DNA of 64,000 bases. Source: Moniliella sp. 'wahieum'. Its lineage: Eukaryota; Basidiomycota; Moniliellomycetes; Moniliellales; Moniliellaceae. Below, one piece after another: positions 47,430-59,170 of this stretch. How positions within the stretch are numbered: position 1 is the first letter of the stretch; every line of letters begins with the position of its first letter. The position numbers and the translations under genes were made by a program. Under the pieces are notes generated by a model. That model searched no databases and was not told the origin of the DNA. It saw only the letters and a program-made list of their open reading frames with translations. Where the stretch lies: assembly GCA_003971905.1 (NCBI GenBank), contig RSEE01000001.1, forward strand, positions 1,054,001 through 1,118,000, written 5' to 3'.

Positions 47430-48457
47430 GTGCCTGTTGAGAAGGTGGCAACAGCCGGTGGAATTGGGGAGACACGGTTACCGGTTATGCGAAATGTTTC
47501 AAACTGCGGGTGCTGAGCCATCGGGTGGCTCGTGCTTTGGCCAATGTCCCTTCAGTTCCTCCTGCCTGGGAGTTCCGTTGTTTTCTCTCTCTTGTTTTTC
47601 CTGTTCGCAACTTAGCCCCTGGTGGCGAGTCGCTGTTTGTTTTCCCTGTAGGCGTTGCTGTTTGGCTTAGACCACCACCACCAGTGCGATTGCATCACCC
47701 TCGAGGACCATCAGGACTCCAGGTCTCTATAATCAAGCTGGTTCGGCGTTCTAGGTGGTCTTCCATCGCCAGCAGTCCCGGCTTCTATCATTTGTTGGGC
47801 TGTATCCGACATTGACCTGGCAAGAGATAGGCGGGACAGCCCCTGCAGCAGGCAAGGTTTTGTGTTTTTCACTTTGATCGCCTTGGGTGCAGTTACGGCA
47901 CCTCTCTCTGTCTCGTTCATCCTTAGAATTGGATGCAATTGGGGTTTTGCCGCCGCCCTCTTCTTGACAACGGCCCAGGATGAGCTCCACGGCTGGTAAG
48001 CAGCCCTTATAAGAGGAATCTGCACTTTGCGCGCTTAGCCGTACGTGAGTGGGGGGCTGAACGCCCGGAGCGGCCCCTCTGTCTTACCACAGTTATGGCA
48101 TCATTACTAACTCTGGCTTGACGTACTTTGTTGCATCTTCCGCCGGTCGCATGTTGAGCAACTCTCCGGACTCCCTTTGTTCCATGCATATCACTGCACG
48201 AAAACTGCTCGTCTATGAACTAAGTTGACATCCTCGCCTTTCGTTCCTCCCTTGCCTCACTCACGAGGCTCCCTTTTTCGGTGAATCTCTTTGCAATAAG
48301 AAAGTTTGTACAATACCATACACATACACGACTCTAGTCCTTGCTTCACGGTACCTGGTGCCACTCAGATGGACTGGTACCGCGTTCTGATGACCACCAA
48401 CTAGGCAGCATCGTTTTCTTTTGTTTCCTGCACTGAATGTTTCTGCAGGCAGCTCCG
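47430..48457. other. Intergenic with GRS1 upstream region
   Basis: It contains copy 2 of the dispersed repeat (47521-47713). The rest (47714-48457) has no recognised gene or RNA. Confidence 0.5.
47521..47713 (+). repeat. Dispersed repeat, copy 2 (about 190 bp)
   Basis: Homologous to 21905-22113 over its whole length, same orientation. It begins about 90 bp upstream of the GlyRS start, as copy 1 lies about 500 bp upstream of the nuclease start. A short GGTGGCTCGTGCG-type match at about 56866-56900 could be a fragment of a third copy. Confidence 0.7.
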
Positions 48458-49529
48458 TCACACTTGCGACGCGTCTTGCCTCCCACCCGCGACCGCATCG
48501 TCCTGACCCTGCGAAGAGGAGAGGCGGGTGAAGGACCGAACTAAAAGCGGCTGCGAACGCGGTCGCGTTCTCCCGGGCTTCTGCTCTTCACCAACCCCTT
48601 TCTCGGACGGGGCAAATTCCCGCTGTGCACTCTCCGACGCAGCAGCCAACGCGGCTAGGTTAACGGCAGCATCGGAGGCCGGTGGAGCCGACGCGTCTGG
48701 CGCCGGACGAATTTTTGGGGGCCGCCCTCTCTTCTTGGGCACCTTGGGGGCGGCGGAGGACGGAATTTTGCGTGGACGCCCACTGGACGCTTGGGAGGTT
48801 GGTTGGGGTCAGGTGGAGAAATGGGTTTTCTCGGCCGGCCAGGTCCACGCTTGAGTGGCGCACCGGGCTGCCCGGTGGCAGCAGCGGCGACCGCCAGTGC
48901 ATACGATGCCGACTGGAGTGCCATCGATCCATCCTCCTCCGCCTGCGTTTCGGGAGGGGTGCCATACACACAGAAAGTTCAGGGTGACGCGTGAACAAAC
49001 TCTCCACCCATAAAGCCGACTCGACAAAACGGAGGTTTTCGGGCTCCCCACGTGCCATCAGGAAGAGCCAGCCCGAGGTCCGGATGGTGTCCATCACTGC
49101 GGCCGTGTGAGACTGAAGGACGGGGCGGGTACGGGTACGGGCGTGACGGCGCTTGAGCAACGTTGCCAACGCCGTGTCCTCCCCGGGTAGCAGGGGCCAG
49201 CTGGGCATTGTCGCCAAATCCTCCAGAGGAGGGGAAAGGGCGTTGTGATGCGTCTGGGCCGCCTGGGCCGCCTGAGCAGCGGCTACAGCAGCAGCCGGTA
49301 GACGCAACATCGTCCTCGGGGGCGCGGAAGGAAGGCGTGGGTGTGCAGCGTGAGTGTAGAGGGGCGGGTCGTACGCGCCTGCGGGGTAAGGTTCGGCGGA
49401 GTCCCTCGGCACCGGCGGCACGGGGGGGACGGGGGGACGTGGTGTGGGGTTCGGGGTGTGTGGTGGGGAGGATGGGAGGTCAGGGTCTTCGGTCCAGAGG
49501 TGGGCGTCGGCAGGGTAGGTGGCGGCCAT
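48458..49529 (-). CDS. AT-hook DNA-binding protein
   Basis: AT-hooks bind the minor groove of AT-rich DNA and occur in chromatin proteins. ATG 49529 starts MAATYPADAHLWTEDPD, followed by a Pro/Ala-rich region and a compact part around GWLFLMARGEPENLRFVESALWVE (about 49050). Three AT-hook cores follow in the C-terminal third: RGPGRPRKP (about 48840), RPVGRPRKIP (about 48775) and KKRGRPPKIR (about 48730). The tail is rich in Ala, Gln and Ser; stop at 48458. At least two shifts occur (about 48960 and 48780). The central block may be a domain I cannot name. Function beyond DNA binding is not claimed. Confidence 0.6.
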
Positions 49530-51016
49530 GGTGGGCTCGGCAGGCGCGCTGGTGCAACAGTACAGGGAGCAGCTGCTGGCGTCGCCAAAATGGAAAACCA
49601 AAAGAAAAAAAATGCGGCGAAGCTGGCTTATGTCAGCACCTTGGGGTGGCCTGCGATTCGGAGGCGACCGGATGGGCAGCGCGGCGTGTAGGCACTGGCG
49701 GTGTCGCACACGCCAGGCAAGCGCTGTGCCTTGCGCCCCATGCTGCGTGCAATCTGCCCACTGCCCGTGTCACGCCTTTTCTCCCCCCACCACAGTACGG
49801 GTCACCAGGTGATTTCCCTTCTCTATTATGTCCACAACACCACTGACTGAAGACCCCATATTGCTCGCGGCCTCCTGGCCATTCGCGGAGCCTGCTTGAT
49901 CGCTAATATGTGGAACTTCCTGGATTCTGCCTAACCTCTACTGCCCCCCCACACTTACCTATACTCGCTCGGACCTAGTCTGAGTCTCTCACCTCTGAGT
50001 CTCTCACCGCTAAGTCTCTGACTTCTGACCGCGGCAAGTTTGTCGACTTTCCCAACATACTTGGAGCTTGTCGCTTGTGCATTTTGTTATGGTCAGATTC
50101 AAGACCGAGCTGAAGAGATTGGACGGTGACAATGAATCCCTCCTGTGGCCTGCTCAGTCTCATATATGCCGTATGCTTTGAATCTCATTCCATAGGCTTC
50201 GAGTGCACCCATGTCGTCTCGGCCCACGTGCTCATTACACTACTTAACTTAACCCCCCAGAACGTCCAATGGGTATGGCGGCTAGATGTCCCATTGCCCA
50301 CATCGATTTCACAAGCGGAAGGCGAGCCATGCAAACAAGACGCCCTGCCTTGATTGGACCGGGCCCCTGATTCACTTTTTCCGGGACCATTGAAGGGCCT
50401 CTTTTCGAGCTCCTAATGCTTGCAGTGTTTATTCGTTCGGCTTCGCCAACAGCGCCGTCGCTGTATATCATCCAACTCGCTGTTCCATGGGGCTTTTGGT
50501 TCCACAAGTCCCTTTAATGAGGGGGGTCCGCCGTATCTGTAGCTCAGTATGCCACATCGCCGCTCAGCCTCATCCTGCAATGATCCCACCCGCTCATCTG
50601 TCCTGCAGCATGCATCACCCACCCGCATGCACAAACCAGGATAATGTAGCCTGCACGCGGCTTCCTGTGCACTCATTCGTCACGGCGACCACATCTGGAC
50701 GTTGGGGGCTGTTGTTGGAGGTGCTCATTGGCACCTCGTGGTGATGCAGGACGGCTCGTCCGGCGTCTTCCGTGACGGATGGGAAAGAGAGTGGAGTGGG
50801 GAAGAGGCATCGCTCCGCGCTTTCTCTGGCGCAGATCGTAGCGACCAGTATCTCACATGTCACCCGTCACATTCATCACGCGTCCAGGCGGAATGAAAGC
50901 GTGAGCGTAATGAAATGAGGGGTTAGATTTAATCTTAGATCTTAGATACGGCTGGCACTTGTCACGCCGCGGACACCGCACCCGCTTCTTATCCATCACT
51001 GCCCGACACTGCACCA
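49530..51016. other. Divergent spacer, 1.5 kb
   Basis: No gene seen. CTCTGAGTCTCTCAC-type direct repeats lie at about 49978-50030. ATTTAATCTTAGATCTTAGATAC at about 50930-50951, near the uridine phosphorylase start, repeats a motif also found upstream of the HID1-like gene. Confidence 0.5.
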
Positions 51017-52084
51017 ATGAAAGACGTTCTGACGGATGCCAACTTTCCTCGTGACGCCGAGGGTCGCACTTACCATGTCAACACCAAGCCTGGTGAGGTG
51101 GCCAACCGGATCGTGGTCGTTGGCGACTTTGTCCGGGCGAGGCGCATTGCAGCCCACATGGATGGCGGGAAACCGTTGTTTGAGCTCGTGTCCCAACGCA
51201 ACTTCCTTACATTGACGGGACTCTATCGCGGTACCCCCCTATCTGTTGTTGCCATCGGCATGGGATTTTCCGTGGTGGACTTTTTCTTGCGCGAATGTCG
51301 TGCCGTGGTGGCCGGGGACCTGGTGATTGTGCGTGTCGGCTCTTGTGGTTTTGTCAATGAGGAACTCACAATCGGTACCGTATCTGTCCCACCTGCGTCG
51401 TTGGGCATGATGCGCAAATACGATTTTTTCCACCCATCGACTTACACTGGTGAGACAGCATCCCCTCTGGATGCATACGAAGTGACCAAACCTCTCCCGG
51501 CGGATGAGGCGGTACACGCAGCCTTGGTTCAGACACTAGAGGACACTTGCCCACCTGCTTCGCAGGGACGGTTTGAAGGCCAGCAGCCTAAGATCAAAAG
51601 CACCTTTCTCAATGGCTCTGCCGACTCGTTCTACGGCACGCAAGGCCGAGTCGACTCGCTGTTTGTGGACGACAACAATGGTCTAATCGCGGCCATCCAG
51701 GATAGCCACCCTACTCTTTCCACCTTGGAAATGGAGACATTTGTCCTTTCTCACCTCGCCCTTTGTGCCAACTATGCCGCCGAAAATGAAGAGCGCAAAG
51801 GCGGGATGCAGGAGGGCACCCTTCCGCGGATCAAAACGGCAGCGATGCAAATGATGTACGCACCATATATTCCTTTCGTTCCGCCAGGCCACACTGACTC
51901 TGCTACCCCTCATAGTTTTGCCAACCGTAACAACCAGGGCTTCATTACCCCTGACGAGGTACAGCTACTGGAAGAATGGTGTGGTAAGGCAGTGTGCGAA
52001 GCACTCATTGCCACGCCCATCGCCCAAGATCGCCTTCACCCGGACCCAGGCAGCGTCTGGGCCATCGAGGTCCCGAGAGCTTAG
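51017..52084 (+). CDS. Uridine phosphorylase-family nucleoside phosphorylase
   Basis: The enzyme splits uridine (or a related nucleoside) with phosphate into base and ribose 1-phosphate for pyrimidine salvage. A single intact exon of 355 codons. Features: VVVGDFVRARRIAAHMDGG, the phosphate-binding GDxxRA motif near the start; LYRGTPLSVVAIGMGFSVVDFF; IVRVGSCGFVNE, with the second phosphate Arg; FYGTQGR; and STLEMETFVLSHLA, the Glu-Met-Glu motif that holds the ribose in PNP/UDP phosphorylases. The length is about 100 more than bacterial Udp, owing to an insert after ENEERKGG and a C-terminal stretch, as in fungal and protist forms. Substrate (uridine rather than purine nucleoside) is inferred from overall similarity. 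Confidence 0.87.
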   Translation: MKDVLTDANFPRDAEGRTYHVNTKPGEVANRIVVVGDFVRARRIAAHMDGGKPLFELVSQRNFLTLTGLYRGTPLSVVAIGMGFSVVDFFLRECRAVVAGDLVIVRVGSCGFVNEELTIGTVSVPPASLGMMRKYDFFHPSTYTGETASPLDAYEVTKPLPADEAVHAALVQTLEDTCPPASQGRFEGQQPKIKSTFLNGSADSFYGTQGRVDSLFVDDNNGLIAAIQDSHPTLSTLEMETFVLSHLALCANYAAENEERKGGMQEGTLPRIKTAAMQMMYAPYIPFVPPGHTDSATPHSFANRNNQGFITPDEVQLLEEWCGKAVCEALIATPIAQDRLHPDPGSVWAIEVPRA

Positions 52085-53451
52085 ACACCGTTTCCCCTCT
52101 CGGATGTCTAAGCGGTCTGGGGAATGGGGTTTGTCAGGTCGTATCCAACCCTGTGTTTGAAGCAGACGGACAGTCGTATCTTGCTTCAATGCCGACCCCT
52201 TTTGGGGTGAGGGAGTACTGTGCTCATCTATGGCGTGTGGTGGAGAATCTATGGCGATTATTCCACGTCTGCCGACCCACATACGATAAGTTTGAGGGGT
52301 GGCAGATAATCCCGTAGAGATGGGAGGCTCACCCGTCAGTTCGTGCCTGGCAAGTATCCACGGGTGGAGAAATCAAGGCTGACGGAGGGGAAGTTGGGGA
52401 CAGACAGAATCGTCCACGGCATGAAGATAAATCACACGTCCAGAGTAGATGACCTAGCTCCGACCAGCAAGAGTTCTCAGACGCCTCTGTTTGACAGCAA
52501 CTACACATGAATCTAGGTGAAGAAGACGCAGAGAGGTCGATGGTTGAAGAGCGCACCGAGAATATTGGATCGACTGCAGGAACCTCGACAGCTGATGCTC
52601 TTCAAACTTCAAGCATGACCTTCATGCCCTACTTCAACGTCCAACGCATCAGGGCATCAGTATTCCTGTGGTTCCCCGTTTCAAAGCTGGCGTGGCTGGC
52701 ATGTCTTCCGCTGCATCTGCCGATACCCTCTTTCCCCGCAGCTCCACGCCCAGCCTGTGAGCAACAGCAGGCAATGACGCCCAGCTGCACCTTGGACGCT
52801 CTAACCAGCGTGCCTGGCCGTCGGGAGTGAATGACGTCAGCAATACGTGTCCACGGCCTGCACAGAGCGCGGACACTGGCGGCTGCCCTTGCAGCTGCAC
52901 CAACTCTATTCGGCAAGTTGCGCGCCAGTCTTGCCTGTTTTGTGTTGCACTGGGTTTGGCAGCTCGGGCCTGCCATGGCCTCGCAGCTGCGGCTCAGGCG
53001 CCCATGCATTCCGTCCCCATGCAGGAGGCACTAGCCCCCTGCAGGACAAACATCTATGAGCGCAATGCACGGCACCACTGCCGCCGTGCCAGGCGTGCCC
53101 CCACCGGTGATGGCTGAGTGTGGCGGACGCGTGGGGGCAGTGTCGATCCGCAGTGGCGCCGCACGTCGGCAGCAGGCGCGGCGCAGAGGAGCAGGGCTTG
53201 GGACGGCACCGCGCCCGTGGGGCGGGGCTGGCGCGTGGCGGGGGTGGGAGGCTGTCGGCGTGCTGGGCTTTGTGGTGATCGTCGCAGCCTTCAGAGCGCT
53301 GACTCGTGGACGTTTCTCTTACTTTCTACCCCACCACCTCCGCCTTCGCCGCCGCATCCACTCTCGCATTCACTCCCGCCTTCGCCCCCCTCGTGCCCCT
53401 TGCCCTTCTACTCCCGCCTGTGCATCTGCCCTCCCACCCACCACCACCCCC
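52085..53451. other. Spacer upstream of SHO1
   Basis: No gene recognised. Short direct repeats (CAGCTGCAC, GGCAGC) occur and a C-rich tract (53330-53450) precedes the SHO1 start. Upstream frames open into SHO1 show no conservation. Confidence 0.5.
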
Positions 53452-54489
53452 ATGTTCGGCACCGGCCCACCAAGCTTTGGGCGCATGACCACTGGCTTCA
53501 ACACCAGCTCTAGCGGCTCTCCCCTCACCTCCCCGCTCTTCCTTGCCACTGCCGTATGCGCCTGCATCGGCTGGCTCGTCGCCTTCATTGGCCAGTGTGC
53601 GCTGCAGGCCAAGCATGACTCGGACGCAAAAGCCGCGCGCATTGATCAAGGCCAGGCTCACCTTCCCTACATCTGGTTTGGCATCTTTGCTCAGCTCGGC
53701 ACAACGGTCCTGGTGCTGATGACGCTCCATACACGCTCGTTGGCCCGCTATCGCACCTTGATCAGCTCCTCTCTTGTTCTTTCCATTGTCTTTGCCGTCA
53801 TGGCGCTGACCAGACCATCTACGACGTGTCCACTGCGCAGGACGCCTCCTCTGCCCACGCCACCGCCGCGGATATGTCCTCTGCCTCGCCGCCGATATTC
53901 CATGGTTGATTATCCTCAGCAGCGACCCTAGCACCTTCTTTGGCCGTTTCGCCGGAGACGCAGCTGGGCTTCTTCCCCCGCTGGGGCGGCCAATGCCGGG
54001 AGCATGTACACCACTCCCGCAACGGGGACCTTTGGCAACTCCGCACCCGCCCTGGCCCAATCTATTCCGATGGAGACCTCTCACACGGCTGGGTATGGTT
54101 CTTTGGGAGCTGGCTATGGCCCAACGGGGGTGCCTATGCCCCGCGCTCGGTCTCTGCCACCGAAATGGCCCCACAGCCCGAGACAATCCCCATGTCGACA
54201 GTGACGGGGTATGGACGAGAAGAGGAAAAGGAGGCACCGGTCGTATTGGCCTCTCCACCGGCCGCAACCACCAACCTACCACAAGAGCATGCACCCGCTG
54301 AGGAGGCGCAACACCTCCGTGCTCGTGCCCTCTACGCCTACACTGCCTCCCCTGACGATCCGAACGAAATTTCCTTTGCCAAAGGGGAAGTGTTGGATAT
54401 CACCGACAACTCGGGCAAGTGGTGGCAGGCACGCAAAGCCGATGGGCGCGGGTATTGTCCCCAGCAACTATATGCAGCGGATCGAGTAG
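53452..54489 (+). CDS. SHO1: Osmosensor SHO1 (four membrane segments plus SH3)
   Basis: Sho1 is a plasma-membrane scaffold that brings Pbs2 and Ste11 to the membrane in the HOG pathway. ATG 53452 gives [17 protein letters not shown]. Membrane segments: [53 protein letters not shown] and, after a shift, LIIILSS with following residues. A Gly/Ser/Pro-rich linker follows, then a C-terminal SH3 domain: [40 protein letters not shown] and [12 protein letters not shown], stop TAG 54487-54489. ALYxY, the WW and PSNY are the peptide-binding SH3 residues. About four frame shifts lie between 53815 and 54450. Layout and length fit fungal Sho1. Confidence 0.87.
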
Positions 54490-55293
54490 CCTTGCGTGCA
54501 GCCATACCCTTTCTTTTCTCATCCTGTTGTACCCCTCCTTTCTGTCCCCCTTATCCCCTGTCGTTGACTGGCGTGCAATGGACACTTGCATTCCTCGGCG
54601 CTGGCGCCGCGTTTCCTACTCCGGCCCAAACCACGGCTCACTTGTAACACTGAAGCTGTAATTTCTCTCTCGCTTTCCTCCTTCGCTTTCCTCCCTCGCT
54701 TTCCTCTCTCGCTTTCCTCCCACAACTCTTTTGACCCACACAAGGAGTCATGTTTTCTTAGGCCCGGACTTCGCTCTCTCTTGGGAACCACCTATCCTTT
54801 GGCTCCACCATTATCGCGTATCCTTTCTCTACTGTACATTTGTTACCGCGGCATCCTATCCCATTGAACGTCTCCTGAACTTGAACCGCTCTCACATCAC
54901 GACGCCTTAGGCCTTATCCTTCTTCCCTTTTTCCTAGTCCTTGTTTTCTCGTGGCTAGCAGATCAGAGACCAGTCTGACAGCGCTCCGCGTCGGAAGCCA
55001 GACCAAGAAGCAAGGCATTCACAGTGGAACCTAGCGATCCTTATATCCAGAATTGAGTTGAGCTTGGCGACGTGCAAGTAGCTAAGGCGGCGAGTGTGGG
55101 GATGCTGAATGCGTTTGGAGATGCTAAATGCGTTTGTGCAGAAAATGCAAGGGAACGTCAATCGTTCTTGGCGTCCAGAAGAGGTCGCGAGGCATGAGGG
55201 GGGGGGGGGGCATCGTATATATATAGTCCTGCTAAAGGAGTTGTACTGGGGGTACCATATCATTTGAACCATCGAATGAATCTGCAAAAAGAA
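54490..55293. other. Spacer with simple repeats
   Basis: A 14-bp CTCTCGCTTTCCTC-like tandem repeat (about 54665-54722, four units), a 13-G run (55198-55210) and a TATATATATA stretch (55217-55226). No gene. Confidence 0.6.
54665..54722 (+). repeat. 14-bp pyrimidine-rich tandem repeat
   Basis: Four near-identical units with the core TCGCTTTCCTCC follow the SHO1 gene. Confidence 0.85.
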
Positions 55294-55378
55294 CGCCCCA
55301 CGTGGGACTCGAACCCACAACCGTGAGATGGATCTCCTAAGTAAGAGTCTCAAATTCTACCGATTGAAATAGCGAGGC
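55294..55378 (-). tRNA. tRNA-Lys(CTT) with a 12-nt intron
   Basis: On the minus strand the acceptor stem GCCTCGC pairs with GTGGGGC, followed by discriminator G. The D arm contains CAATCGGTAGA. The anticodon stem TGAGA/TCTCA encloses loop CTCTTAA, anticodon CTT, split after A37 by 12 nt (CTTAGGAGATCC), the usual eukaryotic intron place. The T arm has GTGGGTTCGAGTCCCAC, which includes box B. A TTTTT terminator follows at once (complement of 55286-55290). 73 + 12 = 85 nt fits exactly. Confidence 0.94.
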
Positions 55379-55428
55379 TGGTTGTCTTTTCCTAGCCCGC
55401 ATTCAATTCCAGTAATAGTACCGGCTTA

Positions 55429-57453
<2,025 letters not shown>

Positions 57454-58426
57454 TCAGCACGACTCTTCCGGATGAGATGCATCATGGGGGTCGGGTGGGG
57501 GGATGGGTACGCCCTCAGGGAAACGAGCACGGAGCTCTGCATTCGCTTGGCGTAATTGTTTGTTTCTCTCGAGGAGCTGCTCCAACTTGATCTGAAGTTG
57601 CTTCCTTTCTTCCTCCAGTGTCTCTGCCCGCATCTTTTTGCGCATGCGGAACCGGGCACTGGCCATCATGTTCCGCCGCTTCTTGTCCTCCTTGAGAGAC
57701 TGACGCGCCTTCTCCACCTCCACTGGCTCAACAGGGTGTTTCCGCTTTATCGAAGTGGAAGAAGCAGGACGTTCCGCTGGAGGGGATGGCAGTGAGGGTT
57801 CTTCCAACAGTTCTTGCACCCAGTTTTTGGCAAGCTTGGTATGCCCAGCGTCATGAGCTTGATGATGCTCACCAGGTGATACAGTGGGAGTGGCTTCTGG
57901 CTGAAATTGAGGGGAAACACTGCTCTCGCGGACGAGCCGGGCTTGGCGTCGGAAAGAGTATCGCATGTGTGCGCCGAATCAAGCGCTTGACGCAATTGCA
58001 CCAAGGCGAGCGGACTCCCCAGGGCAGACAATATTTCTTGGCGATGAGAAAGCGCTGCATACCGCTCTGTTGGGGGGGAGGGCTTTAGAGCCGGGGGCGA
58101 AGGGGGTTCATTTTTGTTCAACGAAGCTAACGCCTGCTTCCAAAGGGCTGGTCCAGTGAGGGAGGAAGGCGAACCGGATTGTAAAGTTTCCTTGGCCAGG
58201 AGGCCATCATTTTTGTTCTCTGGCAGCTCGTCGTCCAGCCCAATCCCTGGCCAGTGGGGCCGTCGAAGGAAAAAAACGGTGGTCCAGAGTGCGAGTGGAT
58301 CATCTCAGAGCCAGACTCGGTGCCGTCTTGTGGGGCCTCTGGTGCGGAGTCAAGAGATGAGGAGGCAAATGGATTGATGTCCCAGAGGAATGCAGGGCCC
58401 ATTTGGGTGGAGGAAAACATGGACAT
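57454..58426 (-). CDS. bZIP transcription factor (GCN4/Met4-Cys3-like)
   Basis: A leucine-zipper DNA-binding regulator. ATG 58426 starts MSMFSSTQMGPAFLWDINPF, followed by acidic, Ser/Pro-rich segments that may activate transcription, then a second part with TERYAALSHRQEILSAL. The C-terminal bZIP is intact in one frame: basic region KEDKKRRNMMASARFRMRKK (Asn, Ala, Ser-Ala-Arg-Phe-Arg in the DNA-reading places, as in the Cys3/Met4/Zip1 group) then heptads MRAETLEEERKQLQIKLEQL and ERNKQLRQANAELRAR; stop 57454. Two or three frame shifts lie in the N-terminal half. The promoter is largely made of an LTR-like repeat that ends 118 bp upstream of the start. Sulphur or amino acid control is suggested by the basic region only. 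Confidence 0.82.
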
Positions 58427-58544
58427 GGGCAGCTGGAGCGATTAGGGATGACGGTGGTGGGCTTAACGAAGGGATGGGTTGAGATGGGATTGGGCTACAG
58501 CAGGTGGTCTGTTCTTGCAGAGATAGTGTGGTTATGCCCGCGGC

Positions 58545-58918
58545 TGTTGGCCTAGGGAGCCGGACGGGCAGAAGGATGAGGAGAAGGTGATGGATTGGAG
58601 CCAGAGTTGGGTCTGGGTACAGAGGCATCTATAGGAGGCTGGACTAGGCACAGGGACAGTGAGTCACACAGGAGAGAGTGCAGGGCACAGGGACAGTGAC
58701 ACGCAGGGACGTCAGCGTGGAAGCCGATGGAACCGAGGCGAACCTGGTCTACCGACTGGGAGCCAGAGGATCACAGTCAACACCCCCCCTGTGGCCAGGG
58801 AACCCGGAGACATCGGTTGTGGGATGAGCTCCTGCCAGTGGATGTAGAGAGGGGAGGACTTGAGTGGCAACCGGGACGAATGGCCTGGAGTTGTGCATGG
58901 CCACACGACTGGCCTACA
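58545..58918 (-). mobile_element. LTR-like copy A1 (inverted, complete length)
   Basis: A 374-bp copy of the terminal repeat found at 59171 and 60319, in opposite orientation. Read on the minus strand it begins TGTAGGCC and ends GGCCAACA (short inverted ends, TG..CA). It has a TATA-like sequence (complement at about 58628-58633) pointing to the bZIP gene. Near identical to the other copies, hence young. It looks like a lone terminal repeat. Confidence 0.65.
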
Positions 58919-58935
58919 CCCCCTGTCCAGGATAG

Positions 58936-59126
58936 CCGATGGAACCGAGGCGAACCTGGTCTACCGACTGGGAGCCAGAGGATCACAGTCAACACCCCCG
59001 CTGGCCAGGGAACCCGGAGACATCGTTGTGGGATGAGCTCCTGCCAGTGGATGTAGAGAGGGAGGACTTGAGTGGCAACCGGGACGAATGGCCTGGAGTT
59101 GTGCATGGCCACACGACTGGCCTACA
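58936..59126 (-). mobile_element. LTR-like copy A2 (inverted, partial)
   Basis: A partial second copy of the terminal repeat in tandem with A1, followed to 59170 by about 44 bp (CAGCGGGGG-type purine tract and sequence reading toward AGCGCTCGG) also found just before the right terminal repeat at 60319. This suggests a remnant of the same family's internal 3' end. Confidence 0.6.
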
Positions 59127-59170
59127 CCCCCGCTGTCCAGGATGACACCTGAACGAGCCGAGCGCTTGGG

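Noticed and set aside
48660-49709. Longer frame of 349 codons reaching 180 bp upstream of the AT-hook gene start
   Set aside because: The upstream 60 codons look like spacer; ATG 49529 has a better context and starts the low-complexity protein. The C-terminal part of that frame leaves the AT-hook protein.
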